A DNA stretch of 64,000 nucleotides from Parapusillimonas granuli (GCF_013416525.1 NZ_JACCEM010000010.1:140508-204507); one strand, 5' to 3'. Counted from the stretch's first letter, positions 9,130 through 19,050 are shown. Program-made: numbers and translations. The notes: generated by a model not told the origin, from the letters alone.

Positions 9130-10093
9130 CAGAGCCGTCCCCTTCATTCACGAAATTGAGTACCTATTGGATATCCTTCTTCCTCATCTTCCCGACGTGT
9201 CCATCAGCGAGTCTTCGGCCCACCCCGGCGCTTTGCAATGGGTGGGGATGCAAGGCATGGATTTGCCCATCCTGATTGCGGAAGACAACTGTCAACCTAG
9301 CGTGCATGCCCGCACCGATGTGCAGGTGGATCTGCCTGCGCCCGGCATCAAAGGTATACACATGTCCCGTCTCTACCGTCTGGTGGATGAATTGGGCGAA
9401 GCGAGCCCCCTCACCCCTGCCGCATTGCATCAGGCACTGAGCGCCATGGTAGAGAGCCACCGGGATTGCAAGACCACCAACGCCCGCCTGCGCTTGTCAT
9501 TCGACCTGCTCGCACGTCGCCCGGCTCTGGTGACCGAAGGGCTGGCGGGCTGGAAGGCATATCCCGTTGAGCTGCGCGCCATCTTGCGCCAAGGCCACTA
9601 TGCTTTGCAAGGTCACGTCACAGTCGGGTATTCCTCGACCTGCCCCTGCTCGGCTGCATTATCCAGGCAACTGGTCGAACAAGCCTTTCTGGATGCATTC
9701 GCTGGCCAGCACGACGTCGCGCCCGAAGCCATCGCAAGCTGGCTGCGCCGGCACGCCACCTCGGCCACGCCGCACAGTCAACGCAGCGAGGCCCACGTAG
9801 CCGTGACGCTGGCACCACAGGCGCCGACCCTGGGTTTGATTGACCTGATCGACGTGATCGAAAAAGCGGTGGGCACACCTGTCCAGACAGCCGTCAAGCG
9901 GGCCGATGAGCAAGCTTTTGCGGCCCTGAACGGCCAGCATCTCATGTTCGTCGAAGACGCCGCACGCCAAATTCAATCCCGCCTGCTCGGTCGTTTCCAG
10001 CACCCACGCATCCAGGTACGGCATCTGGAAAGCCTTCATCCCCATGATGCCGTTGCCTGGGCGCACCCTCCATGGAGCGAGGAATGCCTATGA
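9095..10093 (+). CDS. folE2: FolE2, zinc-independent GTP cyclohydrolase IB
   Basis: Makes 7,8-dihydroneopterin triphosphate from GTP for folate (and queuosine) synthesis and replaces zinc-dependent FolE when zinc is short. Family signatures are visible: LPDVSIS near the start, [31 protein letters not shown], the metal and catalytic region [21 protein letters not shown], and SEAHVAV. The start is uncertain. GTG 9095 gives 332 residues but overlaps the SufE gene by 35 bases; TTG 9167, just before LLPHLPDVS, fits the usual N-terminus better. The stop overlaps the next start (ATGA). Confidence 0.94.
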   Translation: MRRLLALTSPLSRAVPFIHEIEYLLDILLPHLPDVSISESSAHPGALQWVGMQGMDLPILIAEDNCQPSVHARTDVQVDLPAPGIKGIHMSRLYRLVDELGEASPLTPAALHQALSAMVESHRDCKTTNARLRLSFDLLARRPALVTEGLAGWKAYPVELRAILRQGHYALQGHVTVGYSSTCPCSAALSRQLVEQAFLDAFAGQHDVAPEAIASWLRRHATSATPHSQRSEAHVAVTLAPQAPTLGLIDLIDVIEKAVGTPVQTAVKRADEQAFAALNGQHLMFVEDAARQIQSRLLGRFQHPRIQVRHLESLHPHDAVAWAHPPWSEECL

Positions 10094-11217
10094 ACCCCGC
10101 AAGTCTGATACCCGTCACACTGCTGACCGGCTTTCTGGGCAGCGGCAAGACCACCGTGCTGAATCACCTCGTTTGCCAGCCCGAACTGGCGGACGCCCTG
10201 GTCATCATCAATGAGTTCGGCGACATGCCGCTGGACCATATGCTGGTGGCCCACAGCACCGAAAATCTCGTCATGGAGATGAGCAGCGGTTGCCTGTGCT
10301 GCACCATTCGCGGCGATCTTGTCCAGACCCTGCGCGATATCGCATGGCGTTTCTCTCGCAATGGCCAGCGGCAGTTCCGCCGCGTGCTGATCGAAACCAC
10401 GGGTCTGGCCGACCCCGCGCCCATCATCCATACCTTGATGACTCACCCACAGGTGGCCAACCGCTACCGCTTGGACGGCATTGTGACTACAGTGGATCTG
10501 GCCACCGGCAACTCCACGCTCGACCATCACCCGGAGGCCGTACGACAGGCCGCCATCGCCGACTGCCTGCTCCTCACCAAAGCCGATGTAGCAGACACGG
10601 ACCAACACCATACCCTTCTGCGGCGGCTGGACGCCATCAACCCAGCGGCACCGCGTCATGTACTCAATCATGGCGAAATTGCCGCAAACAAGGTACTGGA
10701 TCTCGGTCTGTTTTCAACCGAGGGCAAAACGCCCGATGTCTCGCAATGGCTGCGCGAAGAGGCGTATGGGGCTGACACCCATCGGCATGCCGCCACCCCG
10801 GACAACCAAAACGGACACAACCCTGAGCGACACGCGCCCGGCCATGAGCATCATGCTCACGATCACGCCCACGACGTCAATCGACACGACGATCACATCC
10901 GGGCCTTTTGCTTCACGGTGGACGAACCGATTCCCGAGGAAATACTCGCCGCCTGGCTGGAGGTGCTACTAAGCTTTGTCGGCACAAATATATTGCGTGT
11001 CAAGGGCATCCTGAATATTGAAGGGAAGAATCAACCCGTGGTGATTCATGGTGTGCAGCATATCTTCCATCCTCCCGCGACCTTGCCTGTCTGGCCTGAT
11101 GCTGACCGGCGCTCACGCTTGGTCTTCATCACCCGGGACGTCAACCGCCACGCCATCGAAGAGACTTTCCGCGCTTTTCGAGATGTCTTGCCTCAAGTGC
11201 CGAAGGACATGTCATGA
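10090..11217 (+). CDS. Second COG0523 GTPase with His-rich metal loop
   Basis: A G3E GTPase of 375 residues, distinct from ZigA. Walker [10 protein letters not shown] lies at residues 14-22, the metal motif is GCLCC, then [10 protein letters not shown] and [10 protein letters not shown] histidine- and aspartate-rich loop runs at about residues 230-262 ([11 protein letters not shown]), before a short C-terminal domain. Loops like this bind zinc or nickel in YeiR/YjiA/CobW-type proteins. The ATG at 10090 overlaps the folE2 stop and has AGGA six bases upstream, so it is preferred over ATG 10084. Two COG0523 proteins in one operon suggests two client classes. Confidence 0.9.
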   Translation: MNPASLIPVTLLTGFLGSGKTTVLNHLVCQPELADALVIINEFGDMPLDHMLVAHSTENLVMEMSSGCLCCTIRGDLVQTLRDIAWRFSRNGQRQFRRVLIETTGLADPAPIIHTLMTHPQVANRYRLDGIVTTVDLATGNSTLDHHPEAVRQAAIADCLLLTKADVADTDQHHTLLRRLDAINPAAPRHVLNHGEIAANKVLDLGLFSTEGKTPDVSQWLREEAYGADTHRHAATPDNQNGHNPERHAPGHEHHAHDHAHDVNRHDDHIRAFCFTVDEPIPEEILAAWLEVLLSFVGTNILRVKGILNIEGKNQPVVIHGVQHIFHPPATLPVWPDADRRSRLVFITRDVNRHAIEETFRAFRDVLPQVPKDMS

Positions 11218-12629
11218 GCCCGAAGATTCACCTGTACAACACCTTGACACGTACCAAGGAGGCACTGGAGCCGCAACAGCCTGACCGGGTCACGATGTAC
11301 GTCTGCGGCCCCACCGTCTACAACTATGCCCACCTGGGTAATGCGCGACCCGCAGTGGTCTTCGATGTGCTCGCGCGATTGTTGCGCCACACCTACCCTC
11401 AGGTCATGTATGCGTGCAACTTCACCGACGTGGACGACAAGATCAACGCAGCCGCGCTCACTGCGGGTGTTCCCATCGGCACCATCACGATGCGCTATAT
11501 CGACGCTTATCATGAGGATATGCACGCCCTGGGAGTGTTGACGCCCGACCTCGAACCCCGGGTCACGGAGCACATCCCGGACATCGTCACACTTATCCAG
11601 ACTCTGATTGCCCGTGGCCATGCCTACGAAGCGCAGCATCACGTGTTGTTCGATGTGGCGTCCTTTCCGGCATACGGGCAGTTGTCTGGCCACAAGCCGC
11701 AGAACATGCTAGCGGGCGCACGGGTTGAAGTAGCACCCTACAAACGCAATCCCCTGGATTTCGTGCTGTGGAAGCCCTCCACACCGGAACTGCCCAGGTG
11801 GAACAGCCCCTGGGGCCGAGGCCGACCTGGCTGGCATATCGAATGCACGGCCATGATTGGCCGGCACCTGGGCCAGACACTGGACATCCATGGGGGCGGC
11901 CAAGACCTGATCTTTCCTCATCACGAAAACGAGATCGCTCAAGGCACGTGCATCCACGACACTCTTTACTGCCGCACCTGGGTACACAATAGCTTCGTCA
12001 CCGTGGACGGACAGAAGATGTCCAAGTCGCTGGGCAATGTGTTGCTGGTGCGCGATCTGTTGCGGCAGGCACCCGGCGAAGCCATTCGTCTTGCCCTGTT
12101 GTCCACCCATTACCGCCACCCTCTGGATTGGAATCGCCAGCGCCTGGTCAGCGCTTGCCAGACCCTGCGCCGTCTCTACCTGATTCTGGAAAAGTTCGAT
12201 GCCACACAGGCCACGTCCTGCGTGGGGCCAGATGCGGAGTTTCTAAAGGCTCTGGCCAATGACCTGAACACCCCGGCCGCGCTGGCCCATCTGCACCGGC
12301 TGGCAATTGCACTGGAAAACGCCCGGACAGATGACGCGCAAGCGCACCTCAAGGCGCGCTTGCTGGCATCGGCTTCGTTGCTAGGGTTGTGGCAGCACCC
12401 CGCCGCCCAGGCATTGACTGAACTGCCCCAGCGCGAGACGCTTACCGTCTCGGATGCTGTTGATCCGGTCTGGGTGGAAAAACGAGTGGCAGAACGCACT
12501 CAGACCCGCGCGCGCCACGATTTTGACCTGGCAGACACGATCCGGCGTGAATTGAGCAACGCCGGAATCACTGTGGAAGATACACCCGAAGGCAGCACAT
12601 GGCACATACAGAGTGAGATGATGACATGA
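11214..12629 (+). CDS. cysS: CysS paralogue, cysteinyl-tRNA synthetase
   Basis: Class I synthetase charging tRNA-Cys; 471 residues, slightly longer than E. coli CysRS. The signature NYAHLGNAR replaces the usual HIGH motif and QKMSKSLGN is the KMSKS loop. The zinc ligands of the canonical enzyme appear kept: Cys in YVCGPTVY, Cys in WHIECTAM, and His/Glu in [10 protein letters not shown]. It is therefore a duplicate, probably one induced to keep translation going, rather than an obviously zinc-free form. It overlaps the GTPase upstream and yidD downstream by four bases. Confidence 0.93.
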   Translation: MSPKIHLYNTLTRTKEALEPQQPDRVTMYVCGPTVYNYAHLGNARPAVVFDVLARLLRHTYPQVMYACNFTDVDDKINAAALTAGVPIGTITMRYIDAYHEDMHALGVLTPDLEPRVTEHIPDIVTLIQTLIARGHAYEAQHHVLFDVASFPAYGQLSGHKPQNMLAGARVEVAPYKRNPLDFVLWKPSTPELPRWNSPWGRGRPGWHIECTAMIGRHLGQTLDIHGGGQDLIFPHHENEIAQGTCIHDTLYCRTWVHNSFVTVDGQKMSKSLGNVLLVRDLLRQAPGEAIRLALLSTHYRHPLDWNRQRLVSACQTLRRLYLILEKFDATQATSCVGPDAEFLKALANDLNTPAALAHLHRLAIALENARTDDAQAHLKARLLASASLLGLWQHPAAQALTELPQRETLTVSDAVDPVWVEKRVAERTQTRARHDFDLADTIRRELSNAGITVEDTPEGSTWHIQSEMMT

Positions 12630-12901
12630 CAGCCAGCCGCCTTCTGATCGTCCTCGTTCGCGGCTATCAGCTATGCATCAGCCCCTTCCTTGGCAGGAAC
12701 TGCCGCTTCTACCCGTCGTGCTCACAATACGCCATCGAAGCCTTGCGCTCCCATGGAGCAGTACGGGGCATATGGTTGGCCATCCGTAGGCTTGGGCGCT
12801 GCCACCCCTGGCACCCTGGCGGCTACGACCCCGTGCCGCCTGCAAGCCCAGAAAACGAGCCCTCTTCCTCAACCAACCAGAAGTCATCCACTCCGACGTA
12901 G
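12626..12901 (+). CDS. yidD: YidD, membrane protein insertion efficiency factor
   Basis: Small amphipathic protein that helps YidC-dependent insertion. The 91 residues contain the full family pattern: [20 protein letters not shown], then [16 protein letters not shown], then [18 protein letters not shown]. The C-terminus is Ser/Pro-rich. Chromosomal yidD normally lies between rnpA and yidC; here it follows cysS in a Zur-controlled operon, so it is a paralogue on mobile DNA. Confidence 0.93.
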   Translation: MTASRLLIVLVRGYQLCISPFLGRNCRFYPSCSQYAIEALRSHGAVRGIWLAIRRLGRCHPWHPGGYDPVPPASPENEPSSSTNQKSSTPT

Positions 12902-12956
12902 ACAGCCATGACACCCTCCTGTCGATTCTTCCCATTTGCTCACAAAGGAGCTTTGC

Positions 12957-13103
12957 ATGAAAGTCCTCTCCTCCCTGAAAGACACCAAGAACCGCCACCG
13001 CGATTGCCAGGTGGTGCGCCGCCGGGGACGCATCTACGTCATCTGCAAATCCAACCCGCGCTTCAAGGCCCGTCAGGGCGGCGCCAAGAACCGGAACGCG
13101 TAA
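12957..13103 (+). CDS. ykgO: RpmJ2/YkgO, zinc-independent ribosomal protein L36 (C-minus form)
   Basis: Alternative L36 of the large ribosomal subunit, made when zinc is scarce so that the zinc-binding L36 can be spared. The 48-residue protein begins [20 protein letters not shown] and contains [18 protein letters not shown], the B-type L36 sequence. It lacks the four-ligand zinc ribbon of standard L36; only two cysteines remain. AAGGAG lies 9 bases upstream of the ATG at 12957. Confidence 0.92.
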   Translation: MKVLSSLKDTKNRHRDCQVVRRRGRIYVICKSNPRFKARQGGAKNRNA

Positions 13104-13189
13104 TGCACCCGCAGGATGTCGCAATCGTCGGTGCCGGGGCTGACGTTCGGCGTCCTGGCAGCCACTCCCCTCTCATTAACTGACCCATC

Positions 13190-13750
13190 ATGATCCGCAA
13201 GAACCCTCGCGGCGACCTGCCGCTAGTCCACCCCAGTGCCTTTGTCGACCCCACCGCTATTCTGTGCGGCAAGGTCGTGATCGAAGAAAACGTCTTCATC
13301 GGCCCGTATGCCGTCATCCGCGCCGACGAGGTAAATGCTGAGGGCGATCTGGCGCCCATCGTCATTGGCGCGCACTCCAACATCCAGGACGGCGTGGTCA
13401 TCCATGCCAAATCCGGTTCGCCGGTCACCATTGGTCAGCGCACCTCCATCGCGCACCGCGCCATCGTGCATGGCCCTTGCCGTGTGGGCAACGGCGTTTT
13501 CATTGGCTTTAACAGCGTGCTGTTCAACTGCACCATCGAAGATGGCTGCGTGATCCGCTATAACGCCGTGGTGGACGGCTGTCATCTGCCACCCGGCTTT
13601 CACGTGCCGTCCACTGAGCGCATCGGCACCACCACCGACCTGGATGCCCTACCCCGCATCACACCGGACGCTAGCGAATTTTCCGAAGATGTCGCCCGCA
13701 CCAACAACAGCCTGGTACTGGGCTACAAAGCGATTCAAAACGAGCTCTGA
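13190..13750 (+). CDS. Gamma-class carbonic anhydrase-like protein
   Basis: Left-handed beta-helix protein of 186 residues built on hexapeptide repeats (for example PTAILCGKVVIEENVFIGP). The three metal-binding histidines of the family are present: one in DGVVIHAKSG and two in IAHRAIVHGPC. Gamma carbonic anhydrases can use iron or cobalt in place of zinc. In P. aeruginosa a gamma-CA gene sits next to folE2 and pyrQ in the Zur regulon, the same company as here. It follows rpmJ2 by 86 bases and precedes pyrQ by 5 bases. Confidence 0.88.
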   Translation: MIRKNPRGDLPLVHPSAFVDPTAILCGKVVIEENVFIGPYAVIRADEVNAEGDLAPIVIGAHSNIQDGVVIHAKSGSPVTIGQRTSIAHRAIVHGPCRVGNGVFIGFNSVLFNCTIEDGCVIRYNAVVDGCHLPPGFHVPSTERIGTTTDLDALPRITPDASEFSEDVARTNNSLVLGYKAIQNEL

Positions 13751-13755
13751 CACGC

Positions 13756-15165
13756 ATGAATCAGACCACCCGGAATCCAGATCGCGACCTCTGCCAGCGG
13801 CTCGCCAGACGCCATGCCGATCTGTGTGTGATCGGCGGCACGGTCATGACACCCAATGGTCGCGCCAGCACCGATGTCGTCTGTCTTGACGGACGTATCG
13901 TGTCCCTGGACGCCAGCGCCTGGACCGCCGAAACCATGCTGTCCGCCAAAGGCCTGCACGTACTGCCCGGCGTCATCGACAGCCAGGTCCACTTTCGCGA
14001 ACCGGGGCTGACCCACAAGGAAACGTTCGAGGCCGGCACGCGCGGCGCGGTGCTGGGCGGCGTGACTGCTGTGTTTGACATGCCGAACACAAATCCACTG
14101 ACGCTCACCGCCGCCGACCTGCAAGCCAAGCTTGATCTGGCCGATGGCCGCGCCTGGTGCGACTATGCCTTCTACATGGGCGGCTCCGCAGTGAACGCCG
14201 AACAGCTCGACGCACTGGAGCGTCTACCCGGCTGCGCCGGTGTCAAGATTTTCATGGGTAGCTCCTTCGGCGATCTGCTGACTGATGACGACACCGTGCT
14301 GCGCCGCATCATGAGCCATGGTCACCGCCGCATCGCGATTCATGCCGAGGATGAGGCGCGCCTGAACGAACGCCGAGCGCTGGCGCAGGCCAGCGGCAAT
14401 GTCTGCGACCATCCGCTGTGGCGCGATGTGGATAGCGCCCTGATCGCCACGCAACGCATCGTGAGTCTGGCGACGGAAACGGGACGTCGGCTGCATCTCT
14501 TGCATGTGTCCTCAGCCGAGGAAATGGCCTTTCTGGCTCGCCATAAGCGCCGCGTCAGCGTGGAAGTCACGCCCCATCACCTGACGCTAGTCGCACCGCA
14601 GTGCTATGAACGCCTGGGAAGTCTCGCCCAGATGAACCCGCCCGTGCGAGGAGCGCGCCACCGTGATGCCTTGTGGCGGGCTATCAACGATGGCGTCGTG
14701 GACGTGCTGGGCAGCGACCATGCGCCCCACACCTTGCAGGAAAAAGCGCAACCCTATCCGCAATCGCCCAGCGGCATGACGGGTGTGCAGACACTGCTTC
14801 CGGTGATGCTGGACCATGTGCAGACGGGGCGGATCAGCTTGGAGCGATTGGTCGATCTGACCAGCGCTGGACCGGCACGCGTGTTCGGCCTTGCTGGCAA
14901 GGGTCGTATTTCCGTGGGCTATGACGCAGACCTGACCCTCGTCGACCTGCGCGCACGCCGAGAAATCACCAACCGCTGGATCGCCAGCGTATCGGGCTGG
15001 ACACCTTACGACGGCTTGCTCGTAACCGGATGGCCCACCGTAACCGTGGTGGGCGGCCGCCTCGTTGTACGGGACGGCGAACTGGTGGGTCAGCCCATGG
15101 GCCGCCCGGTCGATTTTCTGGAAGTCCGCCCACCGTCCATCACGTCTGGAGACCGGAATGATTGA
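13756..15165 (+). CDS. pyrQ: PyrQ-type dihydroorotase paralogue
   Basis: Amidohydrolase of the type I dihydroorotase group (469 residues), step three of pyrimidine synthesis. It has AKGLHVLPGVIDSQVHFREP, AVFDMPNTNPLT, KIFMGSSFGDLL (metal-bridging Lys), AIHAEDE, LHLLHVSSAEEM and DVLGSDHAPHT. The usual metal motif H-x-H after Asp is here Q-V-H, so the first metal histidine is glutamine. Other metal ligands are present. The next gene, fur-like, starts inside its last codons. The partner position next to a gamma-CA and folE2 matches the pyrQ locus of pseudomonads. Confidence 0.9.
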   Translation: MNQTTRNPDRDLCQRLARRHADLCVIGGTVMTPNGRASTDVVCLDGRIVSLDASAWTAETMLSAKGLHVLPGVIDSQVHFREPGLTHKETFEAGTRGAVLGGVTAVFDMPNTNPLTLTAADLQAKLDLADGRAWCDYAFYMGGSAVNAEQLDALERLPGCAGVKIFMGSSFGDLLTDDDTVLRRIMSHGHRRIAIHAEDEARLNERRALAQASGNVCDHPLWRDVDSALIATQRIVSLATETGRRLHLLHVSSAEEMAFLARHKRRVSVEVTPHHLTLVAPQCYERLGSLAQMNPPVRGARHRDALWRAINDGVVDVLGSDHAPHTLQEKAQPYPQSPSGMTGVQTLLPVMLDHVQTGRISLERLVDLTSAGPARVFGLAGKGRISVGYDADLTLVDLRARREITNRWIASVSGWTPYDGLLVTGWPTVTVVGGRLVVRDGELVGQPMGRPVDFLEVRPPSITSGDRND

Positions 15166-15649
15166 ATCTGAAGAGCTAAAACGCGCGGGATTGAAAACCA
15201 CGCTGCCACGGCTGCGGATTCTGGAAGTCTTGGAAGAGGCGAACGGGCGGCATCTGTCACCGGAAGACATCTATCGCCACCTGCTGAACAACGACATCGG
15301 CATTGGCCTGGCAACGGTTTATCGCGTGCTGACCCAGCTGCAGGAAGCCGGTCTCCTCAAACTTGCCCGATTTGAAGCCGGCAAGGCGCACTATGAACTG
15401 GACGATAGACTGCATCATGACCATCTGGTCTGTATCGATTGCGGTTGGGTGCAGGAATTCCACGACGAAGTGATTGAACAACTCCAACACCGCGTGGCGC
15501 AACGGCTGGGCTTCGAGCTCAGCGAGCACACGCTGGTCCTCTACGGACGCTGCACGAGAGCCGACTGCGAGCGTCGACACCACAAAGCCCCCGAACCTGG
15601 ACACTACGATGACTCCTTTAGACAAAGACCCGCCCCGCCCCATGAATAA
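15158..15649 (+). CDS. Fur-family regulator (Fur paralogue)
   Basis: Full-length Fur-family protein of 163 residues, with start ATG 15158 overlapping the end of pyrQ. It shows [16 protein letters not shown], then [19 protein letters not shown] (recognition helix), the [12 protein letters not shown] metal box and a C-terminal [12 protein letters not shown] with the second cysteine pair. These features resemble Fur rather than the Zur gene at the head of the operon. An iron regulator inside a zinc-stress operon could link the two metals. It may be a second sensor that remains functional while zur is frameshifted. Confidence 0.9.
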   Translation: MIESEELKRAGLKTTLPRLRILEVLEEANGRHLSPEDIYRHLLNNDIGIGLATVYRVLTQLQEAGLLKLARFEAGKAHYELDDRLHHDHLVCIDCGWVQEFHDEVIEQLQHRVAQRLGFELSEHTLVLYGRCTRADCERRHHKAPEPGHYDDSFRQRPAPPHE

Positions 15650-16148
15650 GCCCGATCAAGACACCACCTCTCCGCCCGTGCGCTTCGCACACCGCCATTC
15701 CATTGAGCAGGTGGAGGAAAGTCATGAATTGGCGCCCAAATTCGACCAGAACGGCCTGATCCCCTGCATCACGACTGACGCCCAGACCGGCGAAGTGCTG
15801 ATGCTCGGCTATATGAACGAAACGGCACTGCGCCTCACCATTGAAACAGGCAAAGCGCACTACTGGAGCCGGTCGCGCCACACAATCTGGCATAAGGGCG
15901 CCACCAGCGGCCTGGTGCAGGTCGTGGAAGAACTGCGCATCGACGACGACCAGGATGCGGTTTGGCTGCGGGTGCGGGTGGCCGGCTCCGGCGCAAGCTG
16001 CCATGTCGGTTATCGCTCCTGCTTTTATCGACGCGTCCCGGTCGGCAATAAACGTATGAAAGAGGACACACTGGTTTTCACGGAAACAGACAAGGTGTTC
16101 GATCCTAAACAGCTCTATGGCGACGCGCCCAACCCGACCATCTTATGA
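15609..16148 (+). CDS. hisI: HisI paralogue, phosphoribosyl-AMP cyclohydrolase
   Basis: Third step of histidine synthesis, opening the adenine ring of phosphoribosyl-AMP. The core has [33 protein letters not shown] and [13 protein letters not shown]. In the canonical zinc enzyme a conserved DCD motif supplies the first of three Cys ligands; here the same place reads IDDDQDAVW, so that Cys is Asp. The two later cysteines ([10 protein letters not shown]) are kept. The N-terminus is extended. ATG 15609 gives 179 residues; ATG 15642 overlaps the fur stop and is possible. Last gene of the rightward zinc operon. Confidence 0.88.
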   Translation: MTPLDKDPPRPMNKPDQDTTSPPVRFAHRHSIEQVEESHELAPKFDQNGLIPCITTDAQTGEVLMLGYMNETALRLTIETGKAHYWSRSRHTIWHKGATSGLVQVVEELRIDDDQDAVWLRVRVAGSGASCHVGYRSCFYRRVPVGNKRMKEDTLVFTETDKVFDPKQLYGDAPNPTIL

Positions 16149-16210
16149 AAAAGGACAACGCCGCAGCACCGATCAACGCGTATTCAGCCTGAAAACGGGT
16201 AGGTGAGATT

Positions 16211-16261
16211 TGAACTGCACCCCAAAGATTGGATGAGCGTCCAACGCTTGGGTGCAGTTCA
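16211..16261. repeat. 51-bp inverted repeat, MITE-like or terminator, between convergent operons
   Basis: TGAACTGCACCC at 16211 and GGGTGCAGTTCA ending at 16261 are perfect inverted ends. The match continues inward with small gaps (AAAGATTGGATG against CGTCCAACGCTT). The ends resemble IS3-type termini placed head to head. It lies between the ends of hisI and oprC and could act as a bidirectional transcription stop. Confidence 0.6.
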
Positions 16262-16313
16262 TACACCAACTCTTCAAAACTCAAATACTGAAACAAAAAA
16301 ACCGAAACAATAT

Positions 16314-18416
16314 TCAGTATCTGACGCTCAAGGTGGCCCAAACCGTCCGGCCCGGTTCATTGATCCGTGTATTCGCTGAATAGCCGAAACCCGAATTGCC
16401 CGCCAGGTTCAAATGTTCGCTATACGTGCGATCGAACAGATTATCCACACCGAAGGCAAGCTGTACTTGTTTGCTGATGCGGTAGCCGCCATTCAGAGAC
16501 AGTACGCCAAAGCCGCCGCTGCCGTCGAAGTCCTTGCTGACGACATTGCCTTGGTTGACGGCGTAGCGGTTCTGCGCCGCCACCAGGCGCCATAGCACGC
16601 CAGCCGACCATGGCCCCTGTTCATAGGCAAGCGACAAACGCCCTTCCAGGGGTGGAATCTGCGGCAAGGCAATGCCATCGCTGCGGTTTTTTCCCCAGGC
16701 GTAGGCCAGCGTGGTGTCGAGCGTCCAGGCGGGCGACAGCTTGTAGGACACACCCAGTTCCCCACCGAAAATGGTGGCGTCGATATTGCGCGCCTGGGAC
16801 GTCATGCCCATCGGCCCGTAATCGAACAGAATAAAATCGCGAACTTGGCCGACATAGGCCGATGCCCAGGCATCGATCCGCTCCGTTCTATACTGCGCCC
16901 CGAAATCCAGTTGCGTGGTTTTCTCGGGCTTCACACCATCGAAGGCATTCGCGCTGCCAGCCGGGCCTCGCGAGGGCGAGAACAATTCCCAGTAATCGGG
17001 AAAGCGCTGTACATGGCCGACGCCTGCATAGACAGTGGCTGGCATCGTGGCAAGATCATGCTCGTAGCGCAGGAAGCCGCCAGGCAAAAGGCGGTCCCGC
17101 TTTTCACCGGCGGTCGGATTGGGCATGGCCATCATGCTATGGCTGCCACTCACCGTCTGGCGGCGGTCGCGCGCCGAGGCGTGGTCCACGCGCACGCCTC
17201 CTATGACGCGGTCTCGCTCGCCGGCACGCCACGTCAGTTCGCCAAACACCCCCGTGTTCTGGAAACGAGCGTCTTCAACCCTGGACTGATCGCGATACGA
17301 CATCATGCCCATCCCTCGGCGGGCGCTATGTCGACTGTCCTGGAAATCAAAGCCGCTCACCAGTTCCAGGTCTTCGGCCAGGTCAAGCGTGGCGGCGAAG
17401 CGACCGCCCCAGGTCTTTCTGTCCACATTCGAGGCCATGGGCATGTTCATGCCGTTGGCCGGCTTGAAGTCCCGCAATGAATAATTGTCCATGACGTGAT
17501 CGGCGTAGTTGTAGTACACCTGCGCCTCGATTTTTCTGAGTGTCGAACCCATATTGTCCTTCTCGAAACGCAGGCCGAACGACTCGCGCTTGAACTTGGA
17601 GCCATCCATGCCACGGCCCGCATAGCGGGCCTCGCCGTCTCCCGTACCGGCCGTCAGTTCGATCAAGGTATTGGCATCGGGCGTCACGCCAAACGTCACA
17701 TCAGTATTCCACTTATTCCATTTCGACGGAACTCGCTCGCCGTCGCCGTCCTCGTAATCCTGGGAGTGGGAATGGTTGCCCGTCAGCCTGACATAGACTT
17801 TCTCGTTACCGGCGGCAAGATCCGCCGTCTGGTCATGACGGCCCCATGAACCGCCGGTCAGGCTGCCGTCGAACAGTATGCCCGGTTCAGTGAACCCGGG
17901 CGCCTTGCGGTCGAAGCGAATCGTTCCTGCGGACGCACCCGGCCCCCACAGTACCGTCTGCGGCCCCTTGATAATGGTCAGCTCATCGAAATTTGCCGGT
18001 GAAATATAGGAACTCGGTGCGTCCATCCGCGCCGGGCAGGCGCCCGGCATGGACGTGCCATTGGTCAGCAGGTTCAGGCGAGATCCGAACATGCCGCGCA
18101 GAACCGGGTCGCCATTACTGCCACCATTGCGTATGGCAGAAAACCCCGGAATGGTTTTCAGATAATCCGTCCCGTCGCTGGCCGGAATTGGCTGGCGCGG
18201 CTTCTTGGGGTCGGTCACGAACAGCAGCGGTGTCACGGGCCCGACACCTGTGACGACAATACGCTCCAGGCTGATGACGGGAGCGTTGGAAAGATTGTGC
18301 GGCTGCAACCCGTCTGCCACCGGCGGACTCTGTGACCAAACGGGAAAAGCGCTGCCCAGCAGACTCAAGGCAGCGACAAGGCGCAGAACCGGGAACGAAG
18401 TGTTTTCTGTATTCAT
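16314..18416 (-). CDS. oprC: OprC/NosA-like TonB-dependent copper receptor
   Basis: Outer-membrane TonB-dependent receptor of 700 residues with a signal peptide ending near SAFPVWSQ. The plug domain carries RIVVTGV, GPQTVLWGPGASAG and the copper-site segment MPGACPARMDAPSSY, the CxxxM pattern of OprC. Extracellular loops are methionine-rich (GMNMPMASN, HSMMAMPNPT). The barrel ends in WATLSVRY with a terminal aromatic residue. It is the most distal gene of the leftward run that starts at the Zur boxes, 197 bases after DUF2946. Copper or another soft metal is the likely substrate. Confidence 0.9.
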   Translation of the reverse strand: MNTENTSFPVLRLVAALSLLGSAFPVWSQSPPVADGLQPHNLSNAPVISLERIVVTGVGPVTPLLFVTDPKKPRQPIPASDGTDYLKTIPGFSAIRNGGSNGDPVLRGMFGSRLNLLTNGTSMPGACPARMDAPSSYISPANFDELTIIKGPQTVLWGPGASAGTIRFDRKAPGFTEPGILFDGSLTGGSWGRHDQTADLAAGNEKVYVRLTGNHSHSQDYEDGDGERVPSKWNKWNTDVTFGVTPDANTLIELTAGTGDGEARYAGRGMDGSKFKRESFGLRFEKDNMGSTLRKIEAQVYYNYADHVMDNYSLRDFKPANGMNMPMASNVDRKTWGGRFAATLDLAEDLELVSGFDFQDSRHSARRGMGMMSYRDQSRVEDARFQNTGVFGELTWRAGERDRVIGGVRVDHASARDRRQTVSGSHSMMAMPNPTAGEKRDRLLPGGFLRYEHDLATMPATVYAGVGHVQRFPDYWELFSPSRGPAGSANAFDGVKPEKTTQLDFGAQYRTERIDAWASAYVGQVRDFILFDYGPMGMTSQARNIDATIFGGELGVSYKLSPAWTLDTTLAYAWGKNRSDGIALPQIPPLEGRLSLAYEQGPWSAGVLWRLVAAQNRYAVNQGNVVSKDFDGSGGFGVLSLNGGYRISKQVQLAFGVDNLFDRTYSEHLNLAGNSGFGYSANTRINEPGRTVWATLSVRY

Positions 18417-18612
18417 TGAAATTCTTCTTCATCAAATGATTATCGGCGTCCGCACGAAAACAGGCCGCTACATGAGCCGAAGCGGCATGCATGGCACGGA
18501 CGACAGGAAAAAATGTGGCGGAACGCTCACGACACGCCATTGCGCAACACCGGTCAGGCAGCGACACGGAGGCAGGCAAAAACAATGCGAAGAAGTGTGG
18601 GTTCGCCTGAAA

Positions 18613-19050
18613 TCAGACGATGAAGGAAGGCGGCGCTCTGGAGCCCAGTGGCGGGCCGCGTGGCCCCTGTAGAGGCAGGGAAAAAAACGTTACCGGCAGT
18701 ACCGGCTGCGCCTGGAAGAAAACCGCCACAGCGTCGAGGCTGCCGGTTTCCGGGAGATCCATGGTTAACTGACCCAGAACGCAAAAAGCGCTGCTGTGCG
18801 ACATATCGCTATCGCCCGGGTCAGGCTCAAGATCAACATCTGCCCAGAGAGCGAGCAATGCATCGGGGATGCCGCCACGCGGATCATGAGAACAGAAGGT
18901 CAGCAGGGCATCGCCATGCTGCTTTTCGCCGAGGTTCGGCATGTACCCCGCCGGAACCATGCCGCGCAGCACCATTGCAAGCAACAGCAGACACAGCACA
19001 CTCACCGAGTGCTTTTTGCGCCAGAATCGTTGCAAGATATTGCTGAACAT
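18613..19050 (-). CDS. DUF2946 family protein
   Basis: Small exported or membrane protein of the DUF2946 family, often found next to TonB copper receptors. The 145 residues begin MFSNILQRFWRKKHS, then a hydrophobic helix (VLCLLLLAMVLRGMVPAGYMP) with the GxxPxGYMP motif. A loop with FCSHDP and a second hydrophobic patch follow. ATG 19050 is preferred over ATG 19068 because the family starts near the basic stretch. It lies between zevB and oprC on the same strand. Function unknown; association with copper handling is an inference. Confidence 0.7.
   Translation of the reverse strand: MFSNILQRFWRKKHSVSVLCLLLLAMVLRGMVPAGYMPNLGEKQHGDALLTFCSHDPRGGIPDALLALWADVDLEPDPGDSDMSHSSAFCVLGQLTMDLPETGSLDAVAVFFQAQPVLPVTFFSLPLQGPRGPPLGSRAPPSFIV

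Noticed and set aside
11214..12629. CysS as a zinc-free synthetase
   Set aside because: All zinc ligands of canonical CysRS seem present, so it is a duplicate, not an evident zinc-independent form.
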